NCBI RefSeq assembly: GCF_021442385.1
Contig: NZ_MUZA01000022.1
Coordinates: forward strand, 29,719 to 93,718
DNA: 64,000 nt
Direction: 5' to 3'
Source of the DNA: Micromonospora sp. MH99
GTDB taxonomy: Bacteria > Actinomycetota > Actinomycetes > Mycobacteriales > Micromonosporaceae
Position numbers and translations under genes: made by a program. The notes beneath the pieces are model-generated. The model did not search any database. It was not told where the DNA came from and saw nothing but the letters and a program-made list of their open reading frames with translations. How positions within the stretch are numbered: position 1 is the first letter of the stretch; each line of letters starts with the position of its first letter. Positions 1 to 9,738 of the stretch are shown here, piece after piece.

Positions 1-1
1 C

Positions 2-208
2 GACCCGTGTGTCGTCCGGGACACCGGTTGGGGCAGCGGTTACGTTCTGCCCAGCACGCCCGGCTACTCCACCCGGATGCACCCCGAGTCGATCGCGCGG
101 TACCGGTTCCCCGACGGCCTCTACTGGGCCACGGCAGACCCGGCTACGGTGTCATCTCCGGAGCCGTACGTCATCGCGGGTGGGACGGCCACCCCCGCCG
201 GCCGCTAG
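2..208 (+). CDS. C-terminal fragment of an unidentified protein
   Basis: The window opens inside a reading frame that runs from base 2 to a TAG at 206-208 and gives 68 residues. It includes the segment TGWGSGYVLPSTPGYSTRM and ends in TATPAGR. I do not recognise the family from this tail. There is no membrane segment or repeat. The stop codon overlaps the Shine-Dalgarno sequence of the downstream GntR gene, which starts 8 bases later, so the two are almost certainly co-transcribed and the regulator may control this gene. Frame assignment rests on the uninterrupted frame, GC-rich third positions and the tight coupling. Confidence 0.6.
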   Translation, partial: DPCVVRDTGWGSGYVLPSTPGYSTRMHPESIARYRFPDGLYWATADPATVSSPEPYVIAGGTATPAGR

Positions 209-216
209 GAGGTGTC

Positions 217-939
217 ATGTCCCGCACCGACGAAGTGGTGAACGGCATCAAGCGGATGATCCTCGAAGGGACGTTCAAGCCCGGGGATCGGCTGCCCATC
301 GAGAAGGATCTCGCCGAGTCCCTCGGCGTCTCGCGGGGATCGCTGCGCGAGGGGATGTCGGCGCTGTCGATCCTCGGCATCGTCAACATCCGCCAGGGCG
401 ACGGCACGTACGTCACCAACCTCGACGCGCCGCAGCTGCTCGCCCCGATGGGCTTCGTCGTCGACTTCCAGGGCCAGGGCGACGGGCGGCACATCCACAC
501 CGTCCGCCGCCTGCTGGAGTGCGAGGCCGCCCGGTTGGCGGCGACCAGGATCACCGACGAGGCCCTCGCCCAGGCCGGGGAACTGCTCGACGAGGCGGCC
601 CGGATCGCCGGTCGGTCGCCGCAGGACCACGAGCGGATCATGGAAATCGACATCGCGTTCCACCGGATCATCGCCGCGCACGCCGACAATCCGGTGCTCA
701 TCGGCCTGATCGAGGCGTTCGCCGGGCGCACCCTCCGCGGGCGACTCTGGCGGAGCCTGCACGAGGAGGGCGCGGACCGGCGTACCCACGACGAGCACGT
801 GGCGATCCTGAAGGCCCTGCGGGCGCGCGACCCGGAGCGGGCCCGCACCCGGATGGCCAACCACCTGATCGGTGTGGAGGAATCGCTACAGGGGTTGCCC
901 GACGAGAGCGAGACGGGCGTCGACGCGCAGGCGCAGTGA
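217..939 (+). CDS. FadR-subfamily GntR transcriptional regulator
   Basis: This 240-residue DNA-binding regulator probably responds to a sugar acid or related metabolite. Residues 1-70 form the GntR winged helix, with the typical GDRLPIEKDLAESLGVSRGSLREG segment spanning the recognition helix and a wing ending in RQGDGTYV. Residues 95-225 form an all-helical FCD effector domain with the usual acidic and histidine residues (DIAFHR, DEHVAIL) that bind a metal ion. The ATG at 217 is chosen because AGGAGGT lies at 207-213; upstream in-frame starts would run through the preceding gene. It is co-transcribed with the partial gene to its left and convergent with the sugar importer on its right. Its ligand is unknown. 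The sugar-acid guess comes from family habits and neighbours. Confidence 0.88.
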   Translation: MSRTDEVVNGIKRMILEGTFKPGDRLPIEKDLAESLGVSRGSLREGMSALSILGIVNIRQGDGTYVTNLDAPQLLAPMGFVVDFQGQGDGRHIHTVRRLLECEAARLAATRITDEALAQAGELLDEAARIAGRSPQDHERIMEIDIAFHRIIAAHADNPVLIGLIEAFAGRTLRGRLWRSLHEEGADRRTHDEHVAILKALRARDPERARTRMANHLIGVEESLQGLPDESETGVDAQAQ

Positions 940-985
940 TCGCCCGCCCGCTCCGCGCGCCAAGGGAACCGGTGCCGGTCCCCCG

Positions 986-1001
986 CGCCCGGTCACGGGC
1001 G
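986..1001. terminator. Small hairpin between convergent genes
   Basis: A 6-bp stem CGCCCG/CGGGCG with loop GTCA lies in the 73-base gap between the GntR stop and the ABC ATPase stop. It is well placed as a bidirectional terminator, but has no clear U-tract. Confidence 0.35.
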
Positions 1002-1012
1002 GGCGACCGCCG

Positions 1013-1828
1013 TCACCGCTCGTCCCGCTCCGCGCCGGTGCTGCCGGTCATCGCCGCGACCAGGTCGTCGGTGGTGACCTCGTCGGCACGCAGTCGGGCC
1101 GCCCGTCGGCCCAGGCGCAGCACCTCCACCCGGTCGGCGATCTCGAGCACCTGTGGCATGTTGTGGCTGACCAGCACCACGGACATGCCAGCGTCACGGG
1201 CCCGGCGGACGACGTCGAGCACCCGCCCGGTCTGCACGACGCCCAGCGCCGCGGTCGGCTCGTCGAGGATGACCACGTTCGTCGCCCAGATGATCGCCCG
1301 CGCCACCGCCACGCACTGCCGCTGCCCACCGGACAGCATCGCGATCGGCGTGGTGACCCGCGGAATCCGCACGCCCAACTCGGCGAGCGCCGCGGCGGCA
1401 CCCTGCCGCATGGCGCGCTTGTCGAGCAGCCCCAGCCGGCCCAGCGGCCCCGAGCGCAGGATCTCCCGCCCGAGGTAGAGGTTGGCGGCGACGCTGAGAT
1501 CGTCGGCGACCGCGAGATCCTGGTAGACGGTCTCCACCCCCGCGCGCCGGGCGTCCACCGGCGTCGCGAAGTGGACGGGACGACCACCCACCCGGATCTC
1601 ACCCTCGTCGGGAGGGTGCACACCGGACAGCGTCTTGATCAGCGTGCTCTTTCCGGCGCCGTTGTCGCCGATGAGGGCGACGACCTCGCCCTTGCCGACG
1701 GTGAAGTCCGCGCCGCGCAGCGCCTCGACGTGGCCGAACCGCTTGACGATGCCACGGGCTTCGAGGACCGGCGGTTCGCCGGCGGCCGGCTGGTCGGTCC
1801 CGACGGTGGTGGTTGGGGCGGCGTCCAT
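1013..1828 (-). CDS. Sugar ABC transporter ATP-binding protein (single NBD)
   Basis: This 271-residue ATPase energises the importer encoded just upstream. Visible motifs are Walker A GDNGAGKST, Q-loop YQDLAVADDLS, signature LSGGQRQ, Walker B VVILDEPTAAL and the H-loop VSHNM. It has one nucleotide-binding domain, not the fused pair of RbsA, so it probably acts as a homodimer, as in FrcA-type systems. The ATG at 1828 overlaps the TGA of the binding-protein gene by one base (TGATG), which implies translational coupling. A longer in-frame extension to 2068 is only the shadow of that gene. Gene order is permease, binding protein, ATPase. The substrate class (ribose, xylose or fructose-like) is inferred from family resemblance. 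Confidence 0.9.
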   Translation of the reverse strand: MDAAPTTTVGTDQPAAGEPPVLEARGIVKRFGHVEALRGADFTVGKGEVVALIGDNGAGKSTLIKTLSGVHPPDEGEIRVGGRPVHFATPVDARRAGVETVYQDLAVADDLSVAANLYLGREILRSGPLGRLGLLDKRAMRQGAAAALAELGVRIPRVTTPIAMLSGGQRQCVAVARAIIWATNVVILDEPTAALGVVQTGRVLDVVRRARDAGMSVVLVSHNMPQVLEIADRVEVLRLGRRAARLRADEVTTDDLVAAMTGSTGAERDER

Positions 1829-2880
1829 CACTGCACCGGAGGGTTGGCGCAGCTGGGCTCGAGCACCGCCTTGATCTCCGCCGAGTCGATGTTCTTCTTG
1901 GTGACGAACGTGACGCCGGTGTCCGCCGACGCCAGCGGCGCCTTGTCCCGAAGGTGCTTGACCATCTTGTCGACGCCGAAGTAGCCCATCTTGAACGGGT
2001 TCTGCACGACCAGCGCCGAGATCTGGCCGTTGCGCAGTCCGGCGATCTCGTCGGGAGCGGCGTCCCACCCGATGATGACCACCTTGCCGGACTTACCGGC
2101 CGCCTGGATGGCCTGCGCGGCGCCGAGGACGCTCGGCTCGTTGGCCGCGAAGATGCCGGCGAGGTTGGGGTTGGCGGTGAGGATGTTCTCGGTCACCCGC
2201 CGCGCCTCGTTGACGTCACTGCGGCTGGGCTGCTGCCCGACCAGCTTGAGGTTGGGGAACTGCGCGAGGCCGGCCTTGAAGCCGTCGACCCGCTCGGTGT
2301 TGGTCTGCGAGCCGGGTTGGAACTCCACGAGCGCCACGTCGTGGTTGCCGGGGCCCAGTTCGGTGGCGAGCAGCTTGGCCGCCTCGACGGCCGACGCCTT
2401 GTTGTCGGTGGCGAAGAGCGGCACGCCCGACGGCTGCGGGCTGGTCCCCGAGTCGATCATCGCGACCGGAATGTCGGCGCCGAGCGCCTGGTCGGTGGCC
2501 GGCGCCAACGCGCGGGAGTCGGTGGCCGCGTAGACGATGCCGTCGACCTTCTTGGTGACGAAGTTCTGGATCAGGTTGACCTGACCCTCGACGTCCGTCT
2601 CGGTGGTCACCCCGTCCCACTGGACCGTGACGTCACCGGCGCGCTGCGCGGCGCACTCGGCACCCGCCTTCACCGTGTTCCAGTAGTCGGCCCCGACAGC
2701 CTTCGGCACGACGGCGAGCTTCAGCGGCCCGGCCGCGTCCTTGGTCGCGCCGTCGCCTCCGTCGCGGACCTCGACTCCGCCGCAGGCGCTGAGCAGAGCG
2801 GTCGCCGCGGCGACGGCGACGATGACCTGTGCGCGCAGAAGACGCCCTCGTGGCCGTCGGCTGGTGGTGGTGTGTGACAT
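1828..2880 (-). CDS. Sugar-binding lipoprotein of ABC importer (RbsB/XylF type)
   Basis: This is the 350-residue extracellular substrate-binding protein. It begins with a lipoprotein signal peptide (RRPRGR basic region, hydrophobic stretch, lipobox LLSAC with Cys33), followed by a type-I periplasmic binding fold. Family hallmarks include KLAVVPKAVGADYWNTVKAG near the mature N-terminus, VDGIVYAATD, and GWDAAPDEIAGLRNG near the C-terminus. The start at 2880 is preferred over 2919 because GGAAGG precedes this ATG and the signal peptide then has normal length. It lies between the permease and ATPase genes of one operon and is coupled to the ATPase by a one-base overlap. The ligand is probably a pentose or hexose monosaccharide. 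Confidence 0.9.
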   Translation of the reverse strand: MSHTTTSRRPRGRLLRAQVIVAVAAATALLSACGGVEVRDGGDGATKDAAGPLKLAVVPKAVGADYWNTVKAGAECAAQRAGDVTVQWDGVTTETDVEGQVNLIQNFVTKKVDGIVYAATDSRALAPATDQALGADIPVAMIDSGTSPQPSGVPLFATDNKASAVEAAKLLATELGPGNHDVALVEFQPGSQTNTERVDGFKAGLAQFPNLKLVGQQPSRSDVNEARRVTENILTANPNLAGIFAANEPSVLGAAQAIQAAGKSGKVVIIGWDAAPDEIAGLRNGQISALVVQNPFKMGYFGVDKMVKHLRDKAPLASADTGVTFVTKKNIDSAEIKAVLEPSCANPPVQ

Positions 2881-2920
2881 GGTGTGCGTCCTTCCTCTGT
2901 CGAACTCCGGGAACGGCATG

Positions 2921-3928
2921 TCAGCCCCGTGACTCCAGCCGCCGACGGCGATACTGGTCGAAGTAGACGGCGGCCCAGATGATCAGGCCGACGATCACCT
3001 GCTGGTAGTGGATGCTGATGTCGAGCAGGACGGCGCCGTTGCGGACCAGGGCGATGAGGAAGGCGCCGATGATGGTCCCGACGATCCGGCCCTGCCCCCC
3101 GAACAGGCTGGCGCCGCCGATGACCGCGGCCGCGATGACGTCGAGTTCCAACGAGATGCCGTAGTTCGGCTGGCCGGAGTTGACCCTCGAGGCGGCGATC
3201 ATGCCGCCCAGACCGACCAGCACACCCGCCAGGACGTACACGTAGGTCAGGTGGCGGCCCACCCCGATGCCCGAGCGACGGGCGGCCTCCAGGTTGGATC
3301 CCATGGCGTAGGTGTACTGCCCGAAGCGGGTCTGCGAGAGCAGGAACGCGACCCCTACGGCGACCACCGCGGTGATCACCACGGCGAACGGGATACCGAT
3401 GATCTCGCCGTTGCCGAGCAGCTGGAACGACCGGGGCAGACCGTAGACGCCGACCGCGCCGGTCATGATGAACACCAGGCCACGGCCGACCGACATCGTC
3501 CCCAGCGTCGCGATGAACGGGGGTATCCGGGCGACGGTCACCAGCAGGCCGTTGAGCAGCCCGGCCAGGGCACCGACACCGATCGCGACAGCCGTCGCCG
3601 CCAGGAGCGGGAAACCCAGGTCACGGACGACCATCGCTCCCGCCACGCCGGCGAGCGCGGCGACCGACCCGACCGACAGGTCGATGCCCCGGGTGATGAT
3701 GACCATCGTCTGCGCGGTGGCGATGATGGCGATCACCGCGGTCTGCGCGCCGATGTTGAAAAGGTTGTCGGCCGTCAGGAAGTAGGGACTGGCGAAGCTC
3801 AACGCGATGAACAGGACGACGAGCGCGGTGGCCGCCGTGAACTCACTGAGCGCGTGGGAGATGCGCTCCCGCAACCAGTCGTTGAGCGCGCCGCCCTGGG
3901 GCTCCGCGGTCGCCTCGGCCGCACTCAT
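2921..3928 (-). CDS. Sugar ABC transporter permease (RbsC type)
   Basis: This 335-residue integral membrane permease of the BPD_transp_2 family has about eight to ten hydrophobic helices. Family features are ARIPPFIATLGTMSVGRGL in the middle and the cytoplasmic coupling loop GSNLEAARRSGI, with AVIGGASLFGGQGRIVGT towards the end. It is the first gene of the operon, followed 40 bases downstream by the binding protein and then the ATPase. It should form the membrane channel as a homodimer. The ATG at 3928 is the first good start. The only operator-like site upstream (4241-4254) is more than 300 bases away and may serve the divergent xylanase instead. Confidence 0.9.
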   Translation of the reverse strand: MSAAEATAEPQGGALNDWLRERISHALSEFTAATALVVLFIALSFASPYFLTADNLFNIGAQTAVIAIIATAQTMVIITRGIDLSVGSVAALAGVAGAMVVRDLGFPLLAATAVAIGVGALAGLLNGLLVTVARIPPFIATLGTMSVGRGLVFIMTGAVGVYGLPRSFQLLGNGEIIGIPFAVVITAVVAVGVAFLLSQTRFGQYTYAMGSNLEAARRSGIGVGRHLTYVYVLAGVLVGLGGMIAASRVNSGQPNYGISLELDVIAAAVIGGASLFGGQGRIVGTIIGAFLIALVRNGAVLLDISIHYQQVIVGLIIWAAVYFDQYRRRRLESRG

Positions 3929-4240
3929 CGCAGGCCCCGGCTCTCGTCCACTGTGTCACCGGCTCGACTCACGTCCCCGCCGGTGATCGACGCATTCCTT
4001 TCCAACCGGACCTCCCCAGGACGTCACACACGGGCCACTCCCCGCAGCACCTGCGCGATAGATCGGATGTTTCCTGCGATCAGGCGTTACCTTGCCATGG
4101 TCACGCTCATGTTGCCAAGGTCTTACCGCCATGTTGTGGCATCGTTATGGACGTTTCGCGCACCATACGTCGGACCAAAAAAGCGTTGCCTGCGAAGGGC
4201 TGCGGCACAGGTCCTGCCGACCACCGTCGCATCAGGCCAC

Positions 4241-4254
4241 TGTTAGCGATAACG
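4241..4254. promoter_or_regulatory. LacI-type operator, upstream copy
   Basis: TGTTAGCGATAACG matches the TGTTAnCGnTAACA consensus found at five other carbohydrate-enzyme genes here. Its centre is 82 bp from the centre of the palindrome at 4320-4339, close to eight helical turns. Confidence 0.7.
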
Positions 4255-4315
4255 CCTGACCGCCGCCGGGTGAGCGTCATCGCCGCAGAGTCGCGCTGCC
4301 CGACCACCGCTCACC

Positions 4316-4345
4316 TTGAGCATGTTATCGATAACATGCTATGTT
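4316..4345 (+). promoter_or_regulatory. Xylanase promoter overlapped by a LacI-type operator
   Basis: A -35 TTGAGC (4316-4321) and -10 TATGTT (4340-4345) are 18 bp apart. The perfect 20-bp palindrome GCATGTTATCGATAACATGC (4320-4339) fills the spacer, so a bound repressor would block RNA polymerase directly. The same layout recurs at the GH43 gene (TTGAGA, 18 bp, TACCCT). Confidence 0.75.
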
Positions 4346-4504
4346 CCGCCAAGGAGTCGAGGGCACGTCCCTCCCACTCGGAGTTGCCGACACCTCGAAG
4401 GGCATCGGGTCCCGCGACCCGGTCGACGGTCGGTGACCTGTCCGAGCCACACCTGTTCGGCGTACGCCGTGTTCCCGCGTCCGCACGCGGTCGTTCCGTC
4501 ATGA

Positions 4505-6064
<1,560 letters not shown>

Positions 6065-6091
6065 TCCGTCCTCGCTCAGCTCACCACCCCC

Positions 6092-6137
6092 GGCACCCCC
6101 GGGGCGTCGCGGACCTGCCGCGCGCCCCGGGGGTGCC
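6092..6137 (+). terminator. Rho-independent-like terminator after the xylanase gene
   Basis: A perfect 15-bp GC-rich stem (6092-6106 with 6123-6137) encloses a 16-base loop, 28 bases after the stop codon. There is no long U-tract, as is usual in actinomycetes. Confidence 0.75.
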
Positions 6138-6183
6138 GTCCGTTCCGGCCATCGATCATGTCGACGTCGTCGTCCACCTGGTA

Positions 6184-6230
6184 TTGACACCCGTCCAGGG
6201 CGGCACCATGCTCTGCTAAATCAGTTTAGC
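6184..6230 (+). promoter_or_regulatory. Promoter-operator of the esterase gene
   Basis: TTGACA (6184-6189) and CATGCT (6207-6212) are 17 bp apart and are followed at once by the palindromic operator GCTAAATCAGTTTAGC (6215-6230). The same operator, at the same distance from the same promoter elements, lies on the other strand at 13074-13089. A related site precedes the GH32-like gene. The likely reader is the LacI protein encoded at 13254. Confidence 0.8.
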
Positions 6231-6303
6231 GGCGGCCCGCTCCGGTCCTTCCTCTCGTCGGTACGGCGCCTGCGGGCGGGTGCGCCGTCGGGAAGGGAGT
6301 CAC

Positions 6304-7632
6304 ATGAGACTGCGCAGAGGGCTGATACCACTCTTCGCCACCCTCGTTCTGACCGCCGCCTCGGGCACGGCGTACGGAAGCCCGAGCGGCGGTCCGGGTG
6401 GCGGGGACGCCATCCGCAGCATCACCCCGATCACGACCGTCCAGACGTACGGCCAGAAGGTCTCCGCGGTGGCGATCGAGTACGGCGCGACGGTCAACCC
6501 CCGCACCCTCGACAACTCCACTTTCACGGTCGCCGACACGATCTACAACTTCCGCTTCAATCCGATCGAGGACCTGCCGAAGCTCGCCGACCGGACCGTC
6601 ACGCACACCTACACCAACGACGTGCCGTCCACCCGGGGCGACCATCGGTCGGCCCCCGGCAGGTACGTCATCGTCGAGCTGGACCCGGACGACCCGGGCG
6701 GGTGGACGGTCATCGTCTCCAAGTGCCCGACGTTCCTGTGCACCGTGAAGGTCAACCCCGACCTGCCGACCCGTGTGGTCCAACGCCGTGACGTGCACGG
6801 CCAGCCCGGTCGCGGGGCCGGCAAGGGGCCGGTGCTCGCCCGGGCGACGCCGCGCGAGTCCCGTCCGGTCACCGAGAAGCCGGTCAACCAACTGGTCGAC
6901 GAGTTCACCTACGGCTCCTTCCTCAGCGGCGGAATGGTGCTGCCGTACCACTACCACCTGCCGAGGAACTACCAGCCGGGCCGCCGGTACCCGCTGATGG
7001 TCGTCCTGCCCGGTCACGGCATGGGCTGGGACGGCGACAACCTCGGCGTCCAGCTCGCCGCCGACATCCCGGCGACCGCGTGGCTGCAACCCAGCTGGAC
7101 GGGCAGCACCGAGGACGTGATCGTCCTGGCGCCGCAGCACCAGCGGGTGGGTGGGGCCGCCGAGGCCGACCTGCTGGTCAAGCTGCTCGACACGTTCGTC
7201 CGCGACGTCGCCGTGGACACCCGCCGGGTGTACGCGACAACTGTGTCGTACGGCTCTCAACTGCTGTGGGAGGCGTTCGCCAAGCGGCCGGACCTGTTCG
7301 CCGGCGGTCTGGTGACCGGCGGGTTCCCGTTCAGCGCCACGCAGGCGACCGCCATCGCCGCGGCCGAGGTGCCGCTCTGGATCACCCACGGCGAGCACGA
7401 CCACCTGCTCAACGTCACCGGCGCGCGGAACTCCTCGGCGCTGCTGCGACAGGCGTACGTGGCCCGGGGCAAGAGCCCGGAGCAGGCGGAAGCGCTGGTG
7501 CGCTACACCGAGTACGCCGACGCGGCGTTCTCGTTGCCGGACTACCACGCGGCGTTCGGTCCGACCTACTCCGACAGCGGCATCCTGCGCTGGCTGCTCG
7601 GCCAGAGCAAGCCGGCCACGGCGGGCGACTGA
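6304..7632 (+). CDS. Secreted alpha/beta-hydrolase esterase with N-terminal Ig-like domain
   Basis: This 442-residue exported protein has a signal peptide (RRGLIPLFATLVLTAASGTAYG). An N-terminal beta-rich region (about 30-165; VQTYGQKVSAVAIEYG and FTVADTIYNF) resembles the Ig-like domain of secreted esterases. The C-terminal alpha/beta-hydrolase domain (about 200-440) resembles PHB-depolymerase-like or prolyl-oligopeptidase-like esterases: oxyanion region MVVLPGHGMGWDGDN, probable nucleophile serine in YATTVSYGSQ, WITHGEHDH near the acidic residue, and a C-terminal histidine in DYHAAF. The ATG at 6304 follows GGGAAGGGAG. It is monocistronic and ends at a strong hairpin. It carries the same operator as the GH32-like gene and the importer operon, so it probably removes acyl groups from the sugar that system uses. 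The exact ester is unknown. Confidence 0.85.
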   Translation: MRLRRGLIPLFATLVLTAASGTAYGSPSGGPGGGDAIRSITPITTVQTYGQKVSAVAIEYGATVNPRTLDNSTFTVADTIYNFRFNPIEDLPKLADRTVTHTYTNDVPSTRGDHRSAPGRYVIVELDPDDPGGWTVIVSKCPTFLCTVKVNPDLPTRVVQRRDVHGQPGRGAGKGPVLARATPRESRPVTEKPVNQLVDEFTYGSFLSGGMVLPYHYHLPRNYQPGRRYPLMVVLPGHGMGWDGDNLGVQLAADIPATAWLQPSWTGSTEDVIVLAPQHQRVGGAAEADLLVKLLDTFVRDVAVDTRRVYATTVSYGSQLLWEAFAKRPDLFAGGLVTGGFPFSATQATAIAAAEVPLWITHGEHDHLLNVTGARNSSALLRQAYVARGKSPEQAEALVRYTEYADAAFSLPDYHAAFGPTYSDSGILRWLLGQSKPATAGD

Positions 7633-7651
7633 TCGCCGCGACGCACGGAGT

Positions 7652-7691
7652 GCGTGCTCCCCGGCCGGCGACCCGCCGCCGGGGAGCACGC
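7652..7691. terminator. Bidirectional terminator hairpin
   Basis: A 14-bp stem GCGTGCTCCCCGGC pairs with 7678-7691. It lies between the convergent esterase and ANTAR-regulator genes. Confidence 0.75.
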
Positions 7692-7723
7692 GGTGTCGCC
7701 ATCCTGCTCGGCTGAACCCGGGC

Positions 7724-8437
7724 TCACACCCGAGCCCGCTGGGCCACCCTGGCGACCAGCGCCTCCGCGACGTCACGCACCTTGCGGTTGGTGTCCTGGG
7801 AGATCTTCGACAGCAACGCGAACGCCTCGTCCGGCGTGCACCGCCGCTCCCCCATGATGATCCCCTTGGCCTGCTCGATCACCGCGCGACTGCGCATCGC
7901 CTCCCGCAACTGCTCCGCGAGGGTGGCGGCGCTGTCGTACAGGTGGGCGTTGGCCAGCGCCACCGCCGCGTACGCGGCGAAGTGTTCCGCGACCGCGATC
8001 GCCGGTGGATCGAAGGCGTGCGCCGTGCCGCCGTAGACGTTGAGCGCCCCCACCACCGACTCCTGGATCGGCAGCCCGATCGACAACGAGCTGCCCACGC
8101 CGACGTCATGCGCCCGCTGCGCCCACTGCGGCCAGCGCTGCTCGACGGCCATGTCCGGCAGGGAGATGGTGCCGCCGCTGGCCGAGGCGTCCAGGCACGG
8201 GCCCCGATTCTGCTCGTACTGCCGCTCGTCCAGCTCGCGGGCCAGATCGCCGGTGGACGCGGCGGTCCAACCCCTGCGACCCCGGACCAGGGTGACCGAG
8301 ACCTCCGTGGCGCCGGGGACACTCCGGTTGGCCAGCGTGGCCACCCGGAGCAGCATGTCGTCGAGGCTGATCTCGTCGAGTCTGATCCGGCTCAACTCGG
8401 CAAGCGCCTGCGCGGGGTCCACCGTCGGCTCGGTCAT
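7724..8437 (-). CDS. GAF-ANTAR domain RNA-binding regulator
   Basis: This 237-residue cytoplasmic protein has a GAF sensor domain (about 20-165) followed by an ANTAR domain (about 175-235). The ANTAR core is clear: SRAVIEQAKGIIMGERRCTPDEAF followed by a helical end with the conserved aromatic replaced by LLSKISQDTNRKVRDVAEALV. ANTAR domains bind paired hairpins in nascent RNA and prevent termination. In actinomycetes GAF-ANTAR proteins are common stand-alone regulators. The start at 8437 (MTEPTVDPAQ) is chosen over 8518, whose extra residues look like untranslated leader. It is convergent with the esterase and separated by 143 bases from the operon to its right, so it is probably an independent gene. 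Its RNA targets cannot be told from sequence. Confidence 0.88.
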   Translation of the reverse strand: MTEPTVDPAQALAELSRIRLDEISLDDMLLRVATLANRSVPGATEVSVTLVRGRRGWTAASTGDLARELDERQYEQNRGPCLDASASGGTISLPDMAVEQRWPQWAQRAHDVGVGSSLSIGLPIQESVVGALNVYGGTAHAFDPPAIAVAEHFAAYAAVALANAHLYDSAATLAEQLREAMRSRAVIEQAKGIIMGERRCTPDEAFALLSKISQDTNRKVRDVAEALVARVAQRARV

Positions 8438-8580
8438 CGCCGATGTCCGTGTCGGCCGGCACCTGCCGGCAGGTGGGAGTCGCGCACAGTCGGTCACCCC
8501 GTCGGATAGTGGCAGCATCTCGCTGCCGTCGACGTCCTGCCTACCCCCTGCGGCGCCGACTCACACCGGGGCCTGCCGGC

Positions 8581-9735
8581 TCAGCCGTCGAGGCAGGAGC
8601 GGACGGCAGCGGTGAGCCGGTTGGCGCGCTCGTCGCCCGCGCCGTACATCTGGTTGACCACGTAACCGAAGCCCACCTCGTGGCGCGCGTCGGCGAAGGC
8701 GAGGTTTCCGCCGGCGCCGTCGTGGCCGAAGCTGCGCTCCCCCAGCAGCGGCCGCGCCGGCGGTGAGTGCAGGAGGAAGCCGCTGCCCCAGCGCTGGCCG
8801 GTGTCGGGCGGGCCGTGTCGCTGCTGACCCCGGGAGTGGACGACCACGGCGTCGTCCACCGACGCCCCGGTGAGCAGGGGGCCATCCCCGAGGTCGGACA
8901 CGCAGGCCGCGTAGACCCGCGCCAGACCGTCCGCGGTGCTCACCGCGCCCGCACCCGGGACCCCGGCGGCCTGGATGGCGGGGTCGTTGAAGCTGACCAG
9001 ACCGTCGGCGTCGGCGGGGAAGGCGAACGCGCCACCCATGGTGATGCCCCGCTCGGCGACCGGGTCGACGAAGGGATCGGCGTCCGGCGGTGGCGCCAGA
9101 TTCCAGGCGACGGTGTCGCGCTCGCTGGCGGGGAGCCCGAGCCAGGTCCGCAGTCCCAGCGGCCGGGCGAGGGTGTCGTGGAAGTACGCGCCGGGCAACT
9201 GGCCGGTGACCCGGTGGATGACCTCGCCGATGAGCCAGCCGTAGGTCATCGAGTGGTAGCTGTGCGCGGTGCCCGGCTGCCACAGCGGCGTCTGCGCCTC
9301 GATCGCCGCGATGACCGGATCCCAGGCGAGCACCTCGTCGAGGGCCAGGGGTCGGTCCAGCGCCGGCAGACCGGCCTGGTGCGTGAGCAGCGAGCGTACG
9401 GGGATGTCCGCCTTGCCGTGCTGGCCGAACTCGGGCCAGTAGCGCGTCACGGGCGCGTCGAGGTCCAGCCGCCCCTGCTGCACCAGCAGGTACGCGCAGA
9501 TCGCCAGGAGCCCCTTGGTGCAGGAGAAGACGACGGCCGGTGTGTGCGCCGTCCAGGGCGCTCCGGTGCGGGCGTCGGCCAGCCCGCCGTACAGGTCGAC
9601 GACCTTGCGGCCCCGCACGTAGAGGGTGACCGCGGCGCCGACCTCGCCCCGGGAGGTGAAGTTGTCGCGGAACGTGTCGGCGACGCGCCCGTAGCGGTCG
9701 TCGACGTCGCCGTGGATCTGCGGCTGCGTGGCCAC
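8581..9735 (-). CDS. Serine beta-lactamase-fold esterase
   Basis: This 384-residue protein belongs to the serine hydrolase family with the class C beta-lactamase fold (EstB-like esterases). It has the SxxK motif as SCTK in AVVFSCTKGLLAI and a tyrosine motif in HSMTYGWLIGEVI, and it ends in FGHDGAGGNLAFAD, matching the usual third motif HxG region. There is no signal peptide, so it is likely cytoplasmic. The GTG at 9735 lies 3 bases after the permease stop, with GAAGGGATAGG in front. It is therefore the last gene of the operon importer-permease-permease-esterase. The context suggests it deacylates an imported sugar ester or glycoside. A D-aminopeptidase-like activity cannot be excluded. Confidence 0.85.
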   Translation of the reverse strand: MATQPQIHGDVDDRYGRVADTFRDNFTSRGEVGAAVTLYVRGRKVVDLYGGLADARTGAPWTAHTPAVVFSCTKGLLAICAYLLVQQGRLDLDAPVTRYWPEFGQHGKADIPVRSLLTHQAGLPALDRPLALDEVLAWDPVIAAIEAQTPLWQPGTAHSYHSMTYGWLIGEVIHRVTGQLPGAYFHDTLARPLGLRTWLGLPASERDTVAWNLAPPPDADPFVDPVAERGITMGGAFAFPADADGLVSFNDPAIQAAGVPGAGAVSTADGLARVYAACVSDLGDGPLLTGASVDDAVVVHSRGQQRHGPPDTGQRWGSGFLLHSPPARPLLGERSFGHDGAGGNLAFADARHEVGFGYVVNQMYGAGDERANRLTAAVRSCLDG

Positions 9736-9738
9736 TGC

